Shown piece by piece: positions 9,481 to 17,438 of a stretch of DNA of 64,000 nt. The notes below the pieces were generated by a model that saw only the letters and a list, made by a program, of their open reading frames with translations, did not search any database and had not been told where the DNA came from. The position numbers and the translations under genes were made by a program. The stretch is from assembly GCF_019249725.2 (NCBI RefSeq), contig NZ_CP137559.1, positions 2,439,501 through 2,503,500 on the forward strand. The letters are read 5' to 3'. This DNA comes from Segatella hominis. Lineage in GTDB: Bacteria > Bacteroidota > Bacteroidia > Bacteroidales > Bacteroidaceae. Position 1 is the stretch's first letter. Each line of letters begins with the position of its first letter.

Positions 9481-11508
9481 ATGAAGAAAATCTACTTAAC
9501 ACTCGTTGCCCTCCTGGCAACCGTCAATATGTTCGCACAGGGTTGGCCTGCCAACTATAGCGGCGTGATGCTGCAGGGATTCTACTGGGATTCCTTCAGC
9601 GAATCCAAATGGACCAAGCTCGAAGCGCAGGCTCCAGAACTGGGACAGTACTTCAACCTCGTATGGATTCCACAGAGCGCCTACTGCGGAAATAAATCAA
9701 TGGGTTACGATGACCTCTACTGGTTTTCCAACTACGAAAGTTCTTTCGGAAGTGAAAGCGAACTCCGCTCTCTCATCAAGACCTTCAAGAATAACGGCAT
9801 CGGAACCATCGCCGACGTGGTAATCAACCATCGCAAGAACGTATCCACCTGGTTTGACTTCCCTGCAGAAACCTACAAGGGCGTAACTTACGAGATGAAA
9901 TCTACCGATATCTGTGCCAACGATGATGGCGGCAAGACCAAGAAAGAGGCAGATAAGCAGGGCGTAAAGCTCAGCAGCAATAATGACACAGGCGATGACT
10001 GGGGCGGCATGCGCGACCTTGACCACAGCAGCCAGAACGTGCAGACCATCGTAAAGGCTTATCTTGACATGCTCCTCAATGACTTCGGCTACGCTGGATT
10101 CCGTTACGACATGGTGAAGGGATACAGCGGCAAATACACGGGTATCTACAACGATGCTACCAAACCTAACTATTCCGTAGGAGAATATTGGGATGGAAAA
10201 GTATCAGTAGTCAAGAACTGGCTCAACGCTACCAAGGTGAATGAGCAGATAACCAGTGCTGCCTTCGACTTCCCTATCCGCTACGTGGTGCGCGATGCCA
10301 TCAAAGCCAACTGGTCGACCGTAAAGACCGATGGTCTGGCTAACGACCCAGCTTACAAGCAGTATGCCATCACCTTCGTAGAGAATCACGATACAGAATA
10401 TCGCTCATCCAGCGAACAGCAGGACCCTATCCGCAAGGATACCCTGGCAGCCAATGCATACATCCTGGCATCTTGCGGTACCCCATGCGTATTCTACAAA
10501 CACTGGATTGACTGCAAGCAGGATATCAAGGCGATGATCAACGCACGTCAGCTGGCTGGCATCACCAATACAAGCAATACCACCTTCAATGCCTTCAGGG
10601 GAGAAGGATATAACGGCATCAGGACCGTAGGCGACAAGGCAACATTGATTGCCATCGTAGGTCCTAACGCCAAGAAGTATCCAGCACCAAACACATACGC
10701 CGAACTGCTGAACGGCTACCACTACCGCTATTTCATGCCCAAGAAGGCAAACGTGGCTTGGGTGGATCTGGCTTCTGGAGATTACGAAGGCGTGATGAAG
10801 GCAAAGCTCGTGGCAGTAAGCAACGAGGATAATGCGCAGCTGGTTTATACAACCGATGGCACAGAGCCTACTGCCAGCAGCAAGAAGGCTAAGAGCGGAG
10901 AAGAGATTGAGATTCCTTTCGGCGAGACAACCCTCAAAGTGGGCTTGCTGATGAATGGTGCTGTCAGCGGCATTCTTACCCGTACCTATAAGGTAGAAAA
11001 GCCTGCAGCCTTCGAGCCATACGATATCACCGTGTATGCCAACGCCGACAAGGTGGGCTGGAAAAATGGCTTCAACTTCTGGGCTTGGTGCGAGAAACCT
11101 AATGAGAACCTGACCGTCTCTAAGACATGGCCTGGCGATAAGATTACCCAGGGCAAGGAGATCGAAGGCAAGAAATGGTATTATCAGACTTACAAGATCA
11201 AGAGCAAGGACTATAAGGTTTCATTCGTATTCAGTACAGGTACCGGAACTCCACAGACCGTAGATTTTACGGATATCAACAAGGATACCTACCTGGAGGT
11301 TCTGAATGAGAAGAACAATGAAGGTCACTATAAGATCAAGGATGTAACTGCCGATATGCCAACTACAGGCATCACCGATGCACCAGTCATCGACAAGGAA
11401 ACAAGCACCAACAATGCCTGGTACACCCTAAGTGGTATGAAGATGACAAAGAAGCCATCGCAGGCTGGTATCTATATTCATCAGGGCAAAAAGGTAATTA
11501 TAAAATAA
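9481..11508 (+). CDS. Secreted GH13 alpha-amylase with CBM and C-terminal sorting-like tail
   Basis: Starch-degrading enzyme of 675 residues, functional counterpart of SusG. A Sec signal peptide (no lipobox, cleavage near AQ20) leads into the GH13 barrel: region I ADVVINHR (111-118), nucleophile D210 in GFRYD, acid/base E235 in VGEYWDG, stabiliser D304 in FVENHD. After the barrel come a chitobiase-C-like segment (YTTDGTEPT, about 440-510), a CBM26-like starch-binding module (about 515-605, with WAW and TWPGD) and a tail with WYTLSG and GIYIHQGKKVIIK, like C-terminal sorting or anchoring tails of this phylum. It has its own promoter and operator. Unlike classical SusG it is not a lipoprotein. 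Confidence 0.93.
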   Translation: MKKIYLTLVALLATVNMFAQGWPANYSGVMLQGFYWDSFSESKWTKLEAQAPELGQYFNLVWIPQSAYCGNKSMGYDDLYWFSNYESSFGSESELRSLIKTFKNNGIGTIADVVINHRKNVSTWFDFPAETYKGVTYEMKSTDICANDDGGKTKKEADKQGVKLSSNNDTGDDWGGMRDLDHSSQNVQTIVKAYLDMLLNDFGYAGFRYDMVKGYSGKYTGIYNDATKPNYSVGEYWDGKVSVVKNWLNATKVNEQITSAAFDFPIRYVVRDAIKANWSTVKTDGLANDPAYKQYAITFVENHDTEYRSSSEQQDPIRKDTLAANAYILASCGTPCVFYKHWIDCKQDIKAMINARQLAGITNTSNTTFNAFRGEGYNGIRTVGDKATLIAIVGPNAKKYPAPNTYAELLNGYHYRYFMPKKANVAWVDLASGDYEGVMKAKLVAVSNEDNAQLVYTTDGTEPTASSKKAKSGEEIEIPFGETTLKVGLLMNGAVSGILTRTYKVEKPAAFEPYDITVYANADKVGWKNGFNFWAWCEKPNENLTVSKTWPGDKITQGKEIEGKKWYYQTYKIKSKDYKVSFVFSTGTGTPQTVDFTDINKDTYLEVLNEKNNEGHYKIKDVTADMPTTGITDAPVIDKETSTNNAWYTLSGMKMTKKPSQAGIYIHQGKKVIIK

Positions 11509-11528
11509 AGAATCAAACCTGATATTTT

Positions 11529-11555
11529 AAAGTTACGGCAGAATACAATAAATAG
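11529..11555 (+). pseudogene. Relic of an alternative amylase C-terminus (KVTAEYNK)
   Basis: Twenty bases after the amylase stop, the bases still spell KVTAEYNK and a stop, matching the VKDVTAEYNK ending of the decayed paralogue at 16951-16980. The following about 95 bases, including the terminator, also match. The amylase itself has KIKDVTA about 54 residues before its end, so the present tail looks inserted into or copied over an older ending. Confidence 0.6.
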
Positions 11556-11601
11556 ATTTTAGGTTAGGCAAATAATTTTATTAGTTAGTTGGTTTTAGGT
11601 T

Positions 11602-11646
11602 TAAAAGAGGTATTCCCCAAAAGTGTTTTCGGGCAATACCTCTTTT
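11602..11646 (+). terminator. Intrinsic terminator of the amylase gene
   Basis: AAAAGAGGTATTCCCC pairs with GGGCAATACCTCTTTT. The same hairpin closes the decayed paralogue at 17034-17077. Confidence 0.85.
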
Positions 11647-11747
11647 GCTATTGTATTAAGATCTGAGCCATTTCATTCGTAAACTTAATTACTGCTCATT
11701 CTACTCTGTCTTTCATCTAAATATTTGGAGTAAAAATAGAAAAATCG

Positions 11748-11804
11748 TAACTTTGCAAAAGGTTTGAATGGGTCATTCAAGCCGAAAAGAAAAGTGGCAT
11801 TGAA
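11748..11804 (+). pseudogene. Promoter and stub of a YafQ-system antitoxin gene
   Basis: The -7 box TAACTTTG (11748-11755) is followed by bases reading RFEWVIQAEKKSGIE, nearly identical to residues KFGWVIQTEKKSGIE of the intact antitoxin at 14286. The start codon and N-terminus are missing, and the frame is cut at about 11804 where an IS1380 relic begins. Confidence 0.6.
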
Positions 11805-11992
11805 AATATTCCTCCAAAAGGAGTGAATTTCTCAGATTTAATTTGTATCTTTGCCATGTCATATCAGAATTTTGCTTGTTTATTTTTGCAACACTAAGAT
11901 AAGTGAATTCTTCGACATGACAAAACCATGGGCAACTTTTTGTTGCTCAGGTACTCAAAAAGTTTAATTTACAATAGTGTTGCGGAATTAAG
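11801..11992 (-). mobile_element. IS1380-family remnant: element end and first 19 transposase codons
   Basis: On the minus strand an ATG at 11857 opens MAKIQIKSEKFTPFGGIFS, the conserved start of Bacteroidota IS1380-family transposases, which breaks off at 11801 against the antitoxin stub. Upstream to about 11992 is the element end, where TAGTGTTGC occurs as an inverted pair (near 11892-11900 and 11974-11983). The rest of the element is gone. Family assignment is from recall of the N-terminal motif. Confidence 0.6.
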
Positions 11993-12060
11993 GACCACCT
12001 CTTCTAAACCAATCGGCATAGAGTAAAATCCATTAATACATACAATTAATAAATACAATT

Positions 12061-13353
12061 ATGAAAGCTACAAGAATCATCACAACAGTGCTTATTGCGC
12101 TTGCCTCACTTGCAGCCAATGCACAGGAAGGAGCATGGAACGGCGAACTAAACATAATGGGAACTAAGTTGCCTTTAGTATTCAACTTCTCTGGCGACGG
12201 CTGCACCATGGATTCGCCTTCGCAAGGTGCTAAAGGAATACCAGCCGAGAAGACTATTAAGGACGACGGTACAATAAAGGTTTCGGTTGCGATGATTGGA
12301 GCCACATTTGAAGGAAAGATGGAGAATGGCGAAATTAAAGGTACATACACCCAAAATGGTTTCCCCATACCTCTTACACTAAAGCCCGGCAAACTTGTAG
12401 TTAAACGTCTGCAAACTCCGGTTGCTCCATTTCCATATAAGGAAGAGAACATAAGCTTCACAAATGCAGGATACACTTTCAACGGAACCCTCACCCTACC
12501 ACAAAACTATTCTAAGACAACTCCCGTAGTGCTGATGGTTACTGGTAGCGGACAGCAGAACCGCGACGAAGAACTGTTCGATCATAAACCCTTTGCCGTA
12601 ATTGCAGATGCATTAGCCCGTCAAGGCATTGCTTCCTTACGTTATGACGACCGTGGATGGAATGACAAGAATATTGATTTCGGTCAATTCACAACAGCCG
12701 ATTTCCTCCAAGATGCCGCATCTGCCTTACCTTTATTGCGCAAGCGTTTCAACAAGGTTGGAATATTAGGACATAGCGAGGGCGGCACAATAGCCATGAT
12801 GCTTGCAGCTGAAGGCAAAGCCGACTTCATTGTGTCGCTCGCTGGCATGGCAATATCTGGCAAAGAAACTCTCGTGATGCAGAACCGTCAGGCAATATCA
12901 TCCTTAGGCCTGCCTAAGGAGATGGTGGATTCCTACTGCAATAACATATCAAATATTCTCGACGAGATTGCAAATGGCAAGAAGACAAGTGAGATAACCA
13001 TCGACGGAGTGCCAGACAACTTAAAGCCTATCCTAAAAAGATCATTAGAGCAAGCCAACTCGTCATACATACGCCATTTCATAACTATAGATGCTGGCAA
13101 GCAGTTGTCCAAGATTAAATGCCCAGTGTTGGCACTTAACGGCACAAAAGACACTCAAGTGGACTGCGCCGCCAATACAACTATACTTGAAACTGGACTC
13201 TCCAACTGCAAGCACACTATAAAGAAGATTGATGGTGTAAACCATCTGTTCCAGCATTGCTCAACTGGCAGCGTTGTGGAATATCAGCAAATAGAAGAAA
13301 CTATTGCTCCAGAAGTGCTGGAGACAATAACCAAGTGGATTAACGAACTGTAA
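12061..13353 (+). CDS. Secreted alpha/beta hydrolase (serine esterase/peptidase-like)
   Basis: 430-residue exported protein with a Sec signal peptide ending ANAQ (about residue 22). Residues 24-110 form a beta-rich N-terminal domain found in front of many Bacteroidota hydrolases of this type. The catalytic alpha/beta domain has an oxyanion motif VTGSGQQNRDE, nucleophile S239 in GHSEGG, D364 in NGTKDTQVD and H395 in GVNHLF. The substrate cannot be read from the sequence; ester or acyl-peptide bonds are the family norm. It stands alone between relics, with a hairpin terminator behind it. Confidence 0.85.
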   Translation: MKATRIITTVLIALASLAANAQEGAWNGELNIMGTKLPLVFNFSGDGCTMDSPSQGAKGIPAEKTIKDDGTIKVSVAMIGATFEGKMENGEIKGTYTQNGFPIPLTLKPGKLVVKRLQTPVAPFPYKEENISFTNAGYTFNGTLTLPQNYSKTTPVVLMVTGSGQQNRDEELFDHKPFAVIADALARQGIASLRYDDRGWNDKNIDFGQFTTADFLQDAASALPLLRKRFNKVGILGHSEGGTIAMMLAAEGKADFIVSLAGMAISGKETLVMQNRQAISSLGLPKEMVDSYCNNISNILDEIANGKKTSEITIDGVPDNLKPILKRSLEQANSSYIRHFITIDAGKQLSKIKCPVLALNGTKDTQVDCAANTTILETGLSNCKHTIKKIDGVNHLFQHCSTGSVVEYQQIEETIAPEVLETITKWINEL

Positions 13354-13366
13354 TAATAATTATAAG

Positions 13367-13393
13367 TGGGTCGGGCGAAGTGCGCTCGACCCA
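13367..13393 (+). terminator. Hairpin after the hydrolase gene
   Basis: TGGGTCGGGCG pairs with CGCTCGACCCA across AAGTG. No immediate T run follows; T-rich sequence comes about 25 bases later, so termination is probable rather than certain. Confidence 0.5.
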
Positions 13394-13494
13394 AACTGTC
13401 TATACCTATTAAAAACATTTTTTCTTTTTCATGTAGCAAACCATTCCAACCCTTAGTCTAAAGGGTAAAGAAAATACCAAATAAGACATAAATT

Positions 13495-13569
13495 ATGAAA
13501 GAAAACGAACAACAATTCACCGACATTGTTCGTCGCAACCGTAGCACCATATATACCGTGTGGCACTGA
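13495..13569 (+). pseudogene. N-terminal stub of an ECF RNA polymerase sigma factor
   Basis: An ATG opens MKENEQQFTDIVRRNRSTIY, the usual start of Bacteroidota ECF sigma-70 factors (region 2.1), but a stop follows after 24 codons (...TVWH). The body of the sigma factor is absent; the next bases belong to a membrane protein frame that overlaps in +1. This looks like an internal deletion joining two formerly neighbouring genes. Confidence 0.55.
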
Positions 13570-13792
13570 ACTAATGTTGACAGCCACAATAGTCATGAGC
13601 ATATGGTTATTAATAGAAATAGGCTTTCATCTCATTGCCATAAATGCCGATACTGGCATGTGGTTTGTATTCTATGGTGGTGGCACAGGAGCCTTCATTG
13701 GTGTAGTTGCTGCATGGTGGATATACCGAAAGATGCAAAAGACCAATGACGAAATGATAAAGCAGATTGAGGAAATCAGCAAAGAACAATAA
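13526..13792 (+). pseudogene. Small membrane protein fragment behind the sigma stub
   Basis: An open frame covers 88 codons but has no good start; from about residue 17 it encodes two likely transmembrane helices (LMLTATIVMSIWLLIEIGF and FVFYGGGTGAFIGVVAAWWI) and a charged C-terminus MIKQIEEISKEQ. In this phylum such small membrane proteins often follow an ECF sigma gene. The upstream part overlaps the sigma stub out of frame, so this is probably the 3' remainder of a partner gene. Alternatively it could be translated from ATG 13574. Confidence 0.45.
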
Positions 13793-13813
13793 ATGAAGCT
13801 CAAGAATAAAGCT

Positions 13814-14068
13814 ATGAAAATTGCAGTATTCTGCTCTGCCAACGAGCATATCGACCCCGACTTCTTTAGCCTTACCGAGGAGTTTGGCAAATGGATGGCA
13901 CAAAACCACCACGACCTAATATTTGGAGATACCAACCATGGACTTATGAACTGCATAGCCAAGGTTATGCACCAAGGAGGCAGACGTGTTATAGGTGTTG
14001 TACCTTCACTTATGGAAAAGGGCGGACGTATGTCCGATTATATTAATGTTGGATTGATGGAACATTAA
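13814..14068 (+). pseudogene. Truncated LOG-family gene (cytokinin nucleoside-monophosphate phosphoribohydrolase-like)
   Basis: MKIAVFCSANEHIDPDFF opens a typical LOG (TIGR00730) protein of this phylum, but it ends after about 84 residues at VGLMEH, while the family is about 180-190 residues. The catalytic PGGxGTxxE motif and the C-terminal half are missing, and the usual GGxxxGLM nucleotide loop reads GDTNHGLM. The sequence that follows is the repeated leader seen before the Rpn gene, so truncation by an inserted block is likely. ATG 13793 in the same frame is a possible longer start. Confidence 0.7.
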
Positions 14069-14151
14069 GGACTCAAAAATGCCCTATAAACAAGGGTGGG
14101 AAACTTTAGTAAATAATCCTTTGTTTCATCATTGAAACAACAACATTCAAC

Positions 14152-14185
14152 AGGCGACTCTCCATTCCGGAGTCGCCTATTTTTT
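14152..14185 (+). terminator. Hairpin terminator, second copy of the one at 7472
   Basis: AGGCGACTCTCC pairs with GGAGTCGCCT and is followed by seven T. It belongs to the repeated leader block 14110-14251. Confidence 0.8.
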
Positions 14186-14220
14186 TCTTTACCACCCTCG
14201 CTATATTTTCCCCCAAAAAC

Positions 14221-14251
14221 TTGGAAGTTACGAGGAAAAGTCGTAACTTTG
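14221..14251 (+). promoter_or_regulatory. Promoter of the toxin-antitoxin pair
   Basis: TTG (14221-14223), a 20-base spacer and TAACTTTG (14244-14251). The block is a near copy of the Rpn promoter at 7544-7574. Confidence 0.75.
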
Positions 14252-14285
14252 CGGCAAATTAGAAATAACATTAAAGTAAAGCAAT

Positions 14286-14492
14286 ATGGATGTAGCTATA
14301 AATAAAATAACAACAACAATAACTGTTCCACAAGTTGACTTCAACTTATTAAAGGAACTGGCAAAGAAGTTTGGCTGGGTTATTCAAACCGAAAAGAAAA
14401 GTGGAATTGAAGAAGCCATAGAAGATGTTAAAGCTGGCAGAGTATATCATGCAAAAGATGCTCACGACTTGATCAAACAGTGCTTACAATGA
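14286..14492 (+). CDS. Antitoxin of a YafQ-type toxin-antitoxin pair
   Basis: 68-residue protein with a beta-strand start (ITTTITVPQVDFNLLKELAKKFGW) resembling the DUF2683-type antitoxins found with YafQ toxins in Bacteroidota, and a C-terminal segment EEAIEDVKAGRVYHAKDAHDL that would wrap the toxin. Its stop overlaps the toxin ATG as ATGA, so translation is coupled. As in other type II pairs it probably neutralises the toxin and represses its own promoter. A broken copy of the same gene lies at 11748-11804. Confidence 0.8.
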   Translation: MDVAINKITTTITVPQVDFNLLKELAKKFGWVIQTEKKSGIEEAIEDVKAGRVYHAKDAHDLIKQCLQ

Positions 14493-14764
14493 AATACTCT
14501 ATTGACTTTACAAACAAATTTAAAAAGTCTCTTCGAAAAGGAGTAAAACGTGGTCTAAATCCAGTTCTCATTGAAAAAGCAGTAGAGAAATTAGCCAATG
14601 AGGGTAAACTACCACCATCATATAAATCACATAAACTTCATGGAAACTTTGAAGGTATATGGGAATGCCATATAACCCCTGATTGGTTGATGCTATGGGA
14701 ACAAAACGACGAAAAACTAACGTTGCTGTTCCTCAACAATGGAACCCATAGCGATTTGTTTTGA
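14489..14764 (+). CDS. YafQ/RelE-family mRNA interferase toxin
   Basis: 91-residue toxin, MKYSIDFTNKFKKSLRKGVKRG at the start and the family core HKLHGNFEGIWECHITPDWLMLW, followed by LTLLFLNNGTHSDLF; the His residues in the LHG and GTHSDLF motifs match YafQ-type RNases that cut mRNA on the ribosome. Start chosen at ATG 14489 because it overlaps the antitoxin stop; a GTG at 14480 would add three residues. Confidence 0.88.
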   Translation: MKYSIDFTNKFKKSLRKGVKRGLNPVLIEKAVEKLANEGKLPPSYKSHKLHGNFEGIWECHITPDWLMLWEQNDEKLTLLFLNNGTHSDLF

Positions 14765-14802
14765 CAATAATATATTGAACTTTCGTAAGGGAGGAAAAGA
14801 AT

Positions 14803-15006
14803 ATGGATAGTTTGAAGGCTTATCGTGATGTCAAGAACTCTATAGATACGGCTTTGGAAAAGGGGCGTGAGGAAGGTATGGCGAAAGGTATGGAAAAAGA
14901 AAAGATAGCCACAGCTCGCCGCCTCCTATCAATGGGGCTTTCTGATGAACAAGTATCAACGGCCACAGAACTTCCACTGGAGGAAATTCAGAAAATGAGA
15001 GTATGA
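14803..15006 (+). pseudogene. C-terminal remnant of a second Rpn-family nuclease
   Basis: The 67 codons read MDSLKAYRDVKNSIDTALEK, an acidic/basic hinge, and SDEQVSTATELPLEEIQKM, matching the last about 65 residues of the intact Rpn protein at 7622; the DNA is close to 88 per cent alike over the shared tail by eye. The catalytic domain is absent. The toxin-antitoxin genes lie exactly between an Rpn-type promoter and this tail. Confidence 0.75.
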
Positions 15007-15032
15007 GGAATATCCTTCTCTACCCAGGTATA

Positions 15033-15080
15033 TTTTTCTCCCTGCCCACGCAAGAATTTTTCCGTGGGCAGGGAAAAATA
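15033..15080 (+). terminator. Intrinsic terminator after the Rpn remnant
   Basis: TTTTTCTCCCTGCCCACG pairs with CGTGGGCAGGGAAAAA; usable in both directions. Confidence 0.8.
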
Positions 15081-15174
15081 AAAGTGGGTACATGGACGGA
15101 AAAAATGAAACCGAATTTCGTCAAAATGTCAGTCATCATGTAGATGTAATTCCACTTTATGCCATGAGCAATTT

Positions 15175-15252
15175 GTGCAAACGTTTGCACGGTTTATTCA
15201 CTTGATTTGCATCAATTGATGATACAGGCTAATCAAAATTATCGTATCTTTG
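15175..15252 (+). promoter_or_regulatory. Promoter and operators of the decayed amylase paralogue
   Basis: The palindrome GTGCAAACGTTTGCAC (15175-15190), the dyad CTTGAT-N4-ATCAA (15201-15216) and -7 box TATCTTTG (15245-15252) repeat the amylase promoter at 9367-9443 with identical spacing. Confidence 0.75.
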
Positions 15253-15312
15253 CCACCGTAATAACAATACAAACCTACGATAAAAATAGATTAACAAGCA
15301 AAAGTATATTAA

Positions 15313-16706
15313 CAATAGTTCGTTAATAATTCAATAATGTGCTAAGCAGCTATACGCTGTAAGCACGAGAGATCTTTGAAAATCTTGCTAATTAAAGTTC
15401 GGTTCGGGGTGTACCCGCTTGCTTTAAAAATTCGTTTCACCAGATAAATGTTGGTCATCAGTGACTTGAATGAAGACATAGAATATTCCATTCCCATCTC
15501 CTTCATAGTTACCTTGGCAACATTTAGTGATGTGAACGAAGCATTGAAAGCAAAATCGAGTTTCCACTTATCGCGAGCCTGGCAGTCCATAAGACCAGTA
15601 TAGCCTTTGGCGTCACGAAAGCAAAATTCGATCTGGAACCTGGTTCTATAATAAAGAAGTACTTCTTCACCCGAAAGTGAGGTGTCTGTAGAGAAGAATA
15701 GTTTCTTCTTGCCATTCGGCATCTGCCAGATGACAAGTCTAACTTTACACCTGAGTGCCTTGGAATAGGCTATCAAAGTATAAGCTGTTCCTTCTATATC
15801 TTTCATCTCCATCTTCTCCATTCGAGTGAGGTCAAGATTCTTCATATCAATCTTGCCATCCTTGGTCTTGGGGCGACCACGTTTTCCAGTACGTGGACCA
15901 GCATAGACATAAAAGAGACAAGCATTGTCACGAAAGCGGCTTATCAAAGAGAACCCTTCTTTCTTTATCCCATTAACAAATGTACTTGTAGAGAAGTAAG
16001 CATCTGCAACTATGAGGGTTGAGAGTTTAAGAAGTTCCTTGCGGTAACGCTTAATGACGCTGATATAGAAATCTACCATAGTCTTGTTTCTAAGACTCAG
16101 TTCTTTATTACTTAGCGACTGGTGTGCTTTTAACATCATGCAGTCTTTGGCATCAATATCAATGAGGCCAATACCCATGATTTCGAGACCATGTTTAACA
16201 GACTGAGCACATCCTGACCAAAAACGACCGATATGTGGTGTTTTCTTGCCAGCTTTACTGATGTAGCTGGGATCAATGGCAATAGCCCATCTTCCCTGTT
16301 TACCCAAGAAGCGCTTGGCAAGTGAGACATTAAGTTTGAGCCAATCAATGCACTTCGACTTTTTCAAGCCGAATGCGTTGCGATAGGTTTGCTCAACATG
16401 CAAGCCATACCTCCCCATTTGGGTGAAATTTATCTTTCTTGGTATTACCATGAACAAAATTATCACCTCGATGAGTATTTTCTCGAAACTTTTTGTTATC
16501 TTTGCAGCTGAATCTTCAACTGCATCTTTAAAGATATCCATATATTGGTCAAGTCCTGTATTCATGTAATATTGTATTTGTCGTGATCTACAAAGTTACT
16601 GAAAATCAGCGACTTGACCAACTTTTTACAGTTAAGTTTTCATAAGCACTTCTTAATATAAGTTATTGATTTACAGACGATTAAATATTAATTTAACGCA
16701 GTATTG
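15313..16706 (-). mobile_element. IS4-superfamily insertion sequence
   Basis: The ends CAATAGTTCGTTAA (left) and the inverse of CAATACTGCGTTAA (right) agree in 12 of 14 bases, and TATTAA flanks both sides (15307-15312, 16707-16712) as a likely target duplication. Removing 1394 bp plus one repeat restores a continuous leader from the promoter at 15245 to the ATG at 16714. The boundaries are my reading; the 6-bp duplication is shorter than usual for IS4. Confidence 0.65.
15342..16565 (-). CDS. IS4-family transposase (DDE)
   Basis: 407-residue transposase, apparently full length. The DDE residues appear as D in AIDPSYIS, D in VADAYFST and E in the YREK signature: YRTRFQIEFCFRDAK fits Y-x2-R-x3-E-x6-K exactly. 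N-terminal about 90 residues are the DNA-binding part. It is the only gene of the element and transcribes opposite to the leader it interrupts. Confidence 0.88.
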   Translation of the reverse strand: MNTGLDQYMDIFKDAVEDSAAKITKSFEKILIEVIILFMVIPRKINFTQMGRYGLHVEQTYRNAFGLKKSKCIDWLKLNVSLAKRFLGKQGRWAIAIDPSYISKAGKKTPHIGRFWSGCAQSVKHGLEIMGIGLIDIDAKDCMMLKAHQSLSNKELSLRNKTMVDFYISVIKRYRKELLKLSTLIVADAYFSTSTFVNGIKKEGFSLISRFRDNACLFYVYAGPRTGKRGRPKTKDGKIDMKNLDLTRMEKMEMKDIEGTAYTLIAYSKALRCKVRLVIWQMPNGKKKLFFSTDTSLSGEEVLLYYRTRFQIEFCFRDAKGYTGLMDCQARDKWKLDFAFNASFTSLNVAKVTMKEMGMEYSMSSFKSLMTNIYLVKRIFKASGYTPNRTLISKIFKDLSCLQRIAA

Positions 16707-16713
16707 TATTAAC

Positions 16714-16980
16714 ATGAAGAAATTATATTTCACCCCTCCTCGCCACAATGGCACTTACTCTCGGAGCTTGTTCAAGTAGCAACGACCCTGATATTCCAGA
16801 GCCAATTCCTACCCCAACTCCAGAACCAGAGCCAGAACCTGAACAATGACGAAGGTACAGACGTGGGAGCTAAATATAGATGTAAAAGAAATCACCAACA
16901 CTGCATACTTCGAAATCGAAGCAACCAGTGAAAGCAGTAAACATAAAGTAAAGGATGTTACAGCAGAATATAACAAATAG
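16714..16980 (+). pseudogene. Decayed second amylase-type gene: lipoprotein start joined to C-terminal end
   Basis: MKKLYFT then, after a one-base frameshift, LLATMALTLGACSSS (a lipobox) and a Pro-Glu linker PEPIPTPTPEPEPEPEQ before a stop. A second frame runs from ATG 16848 through YFEIEATSES and ends VKDVTAEYNK, the same ending as the relic behind the intact amylase. The whole catalytic domain is deleted. Promoter, start and terminator all match the amylase locus at 9367-11646, so this is a dead paralogue that once encoded a lipoprotein. Confidence 0.65.
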
Positions 16981-17033
16981 AGTTTAGTTTAGGCATACAA
17001 TTTTTATTAGTTAGTTGGTTTTGTTTTAGGTTT

Positions 17034-17077
17034 AAAAGAGGTATTCCCAAAAAGCGTTTTCGGGCAATACCTCTTTT
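17034..17077 (+). terminator. Terminator of the decayed amylase paralogue
   Basis: AAAAGAGGTATTCCC pairs with GGGCAATACCTCTTTT, the same hairpin as 11602-11646. Confidence 0.8.
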
Positions 17078-17438
17078 GCTATTTTATAAAGTCAAGATAT
17101 ATTGCCCAAATTGTGGTTCTCGGTTTGGGCACTTATTGCCCGCCTCGTGAGCAACGGTTGCTCATCTCATGTTCATCGGTTCCCCATCACGTGATCCCCG
17201 AGGGACCGCTTGAAGGGCATAGCAGGAACTTGTAGTTTCCTATATTTAGTTGACTACATAGTTCCTTATTCCTATTGTAAGTTGACAATTATTTTCTCTA
17301 TTCCTAATTCTACTTGTCAATCTTCTATCTTATTCCTAGTTAGTATTTACATACTTCATTCTAGTTCCTAATAGAAGTAGACAAAGGACCCACCCCTAGG
17401 GGTGGATCGCGGTTTTTACAATTTTGCTGCAAAATTAA
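17078..17438. other. Non-coding stretch between the paralogue relic and the IS3 element
   Basis: No gene seen. It holds a perfect 16-bp palindrome CCACCCCTAGGGGTGG (17390-17405) and several short runs of CTATTCCTA/ATTCCTAGTT type at 17268-17345. The left end of the IS3 element should lie in the last 100 bases, but I could not match it to a right end. Confidence 0.5.

Noticed and set aside
11805..11860. Continuation of the antitoxin stub (NIPPKGVNFSDL)
   Set aside because: These bases are better explained as the inverse of an IS1380 transposase start (SEKFTPFGGIFS).
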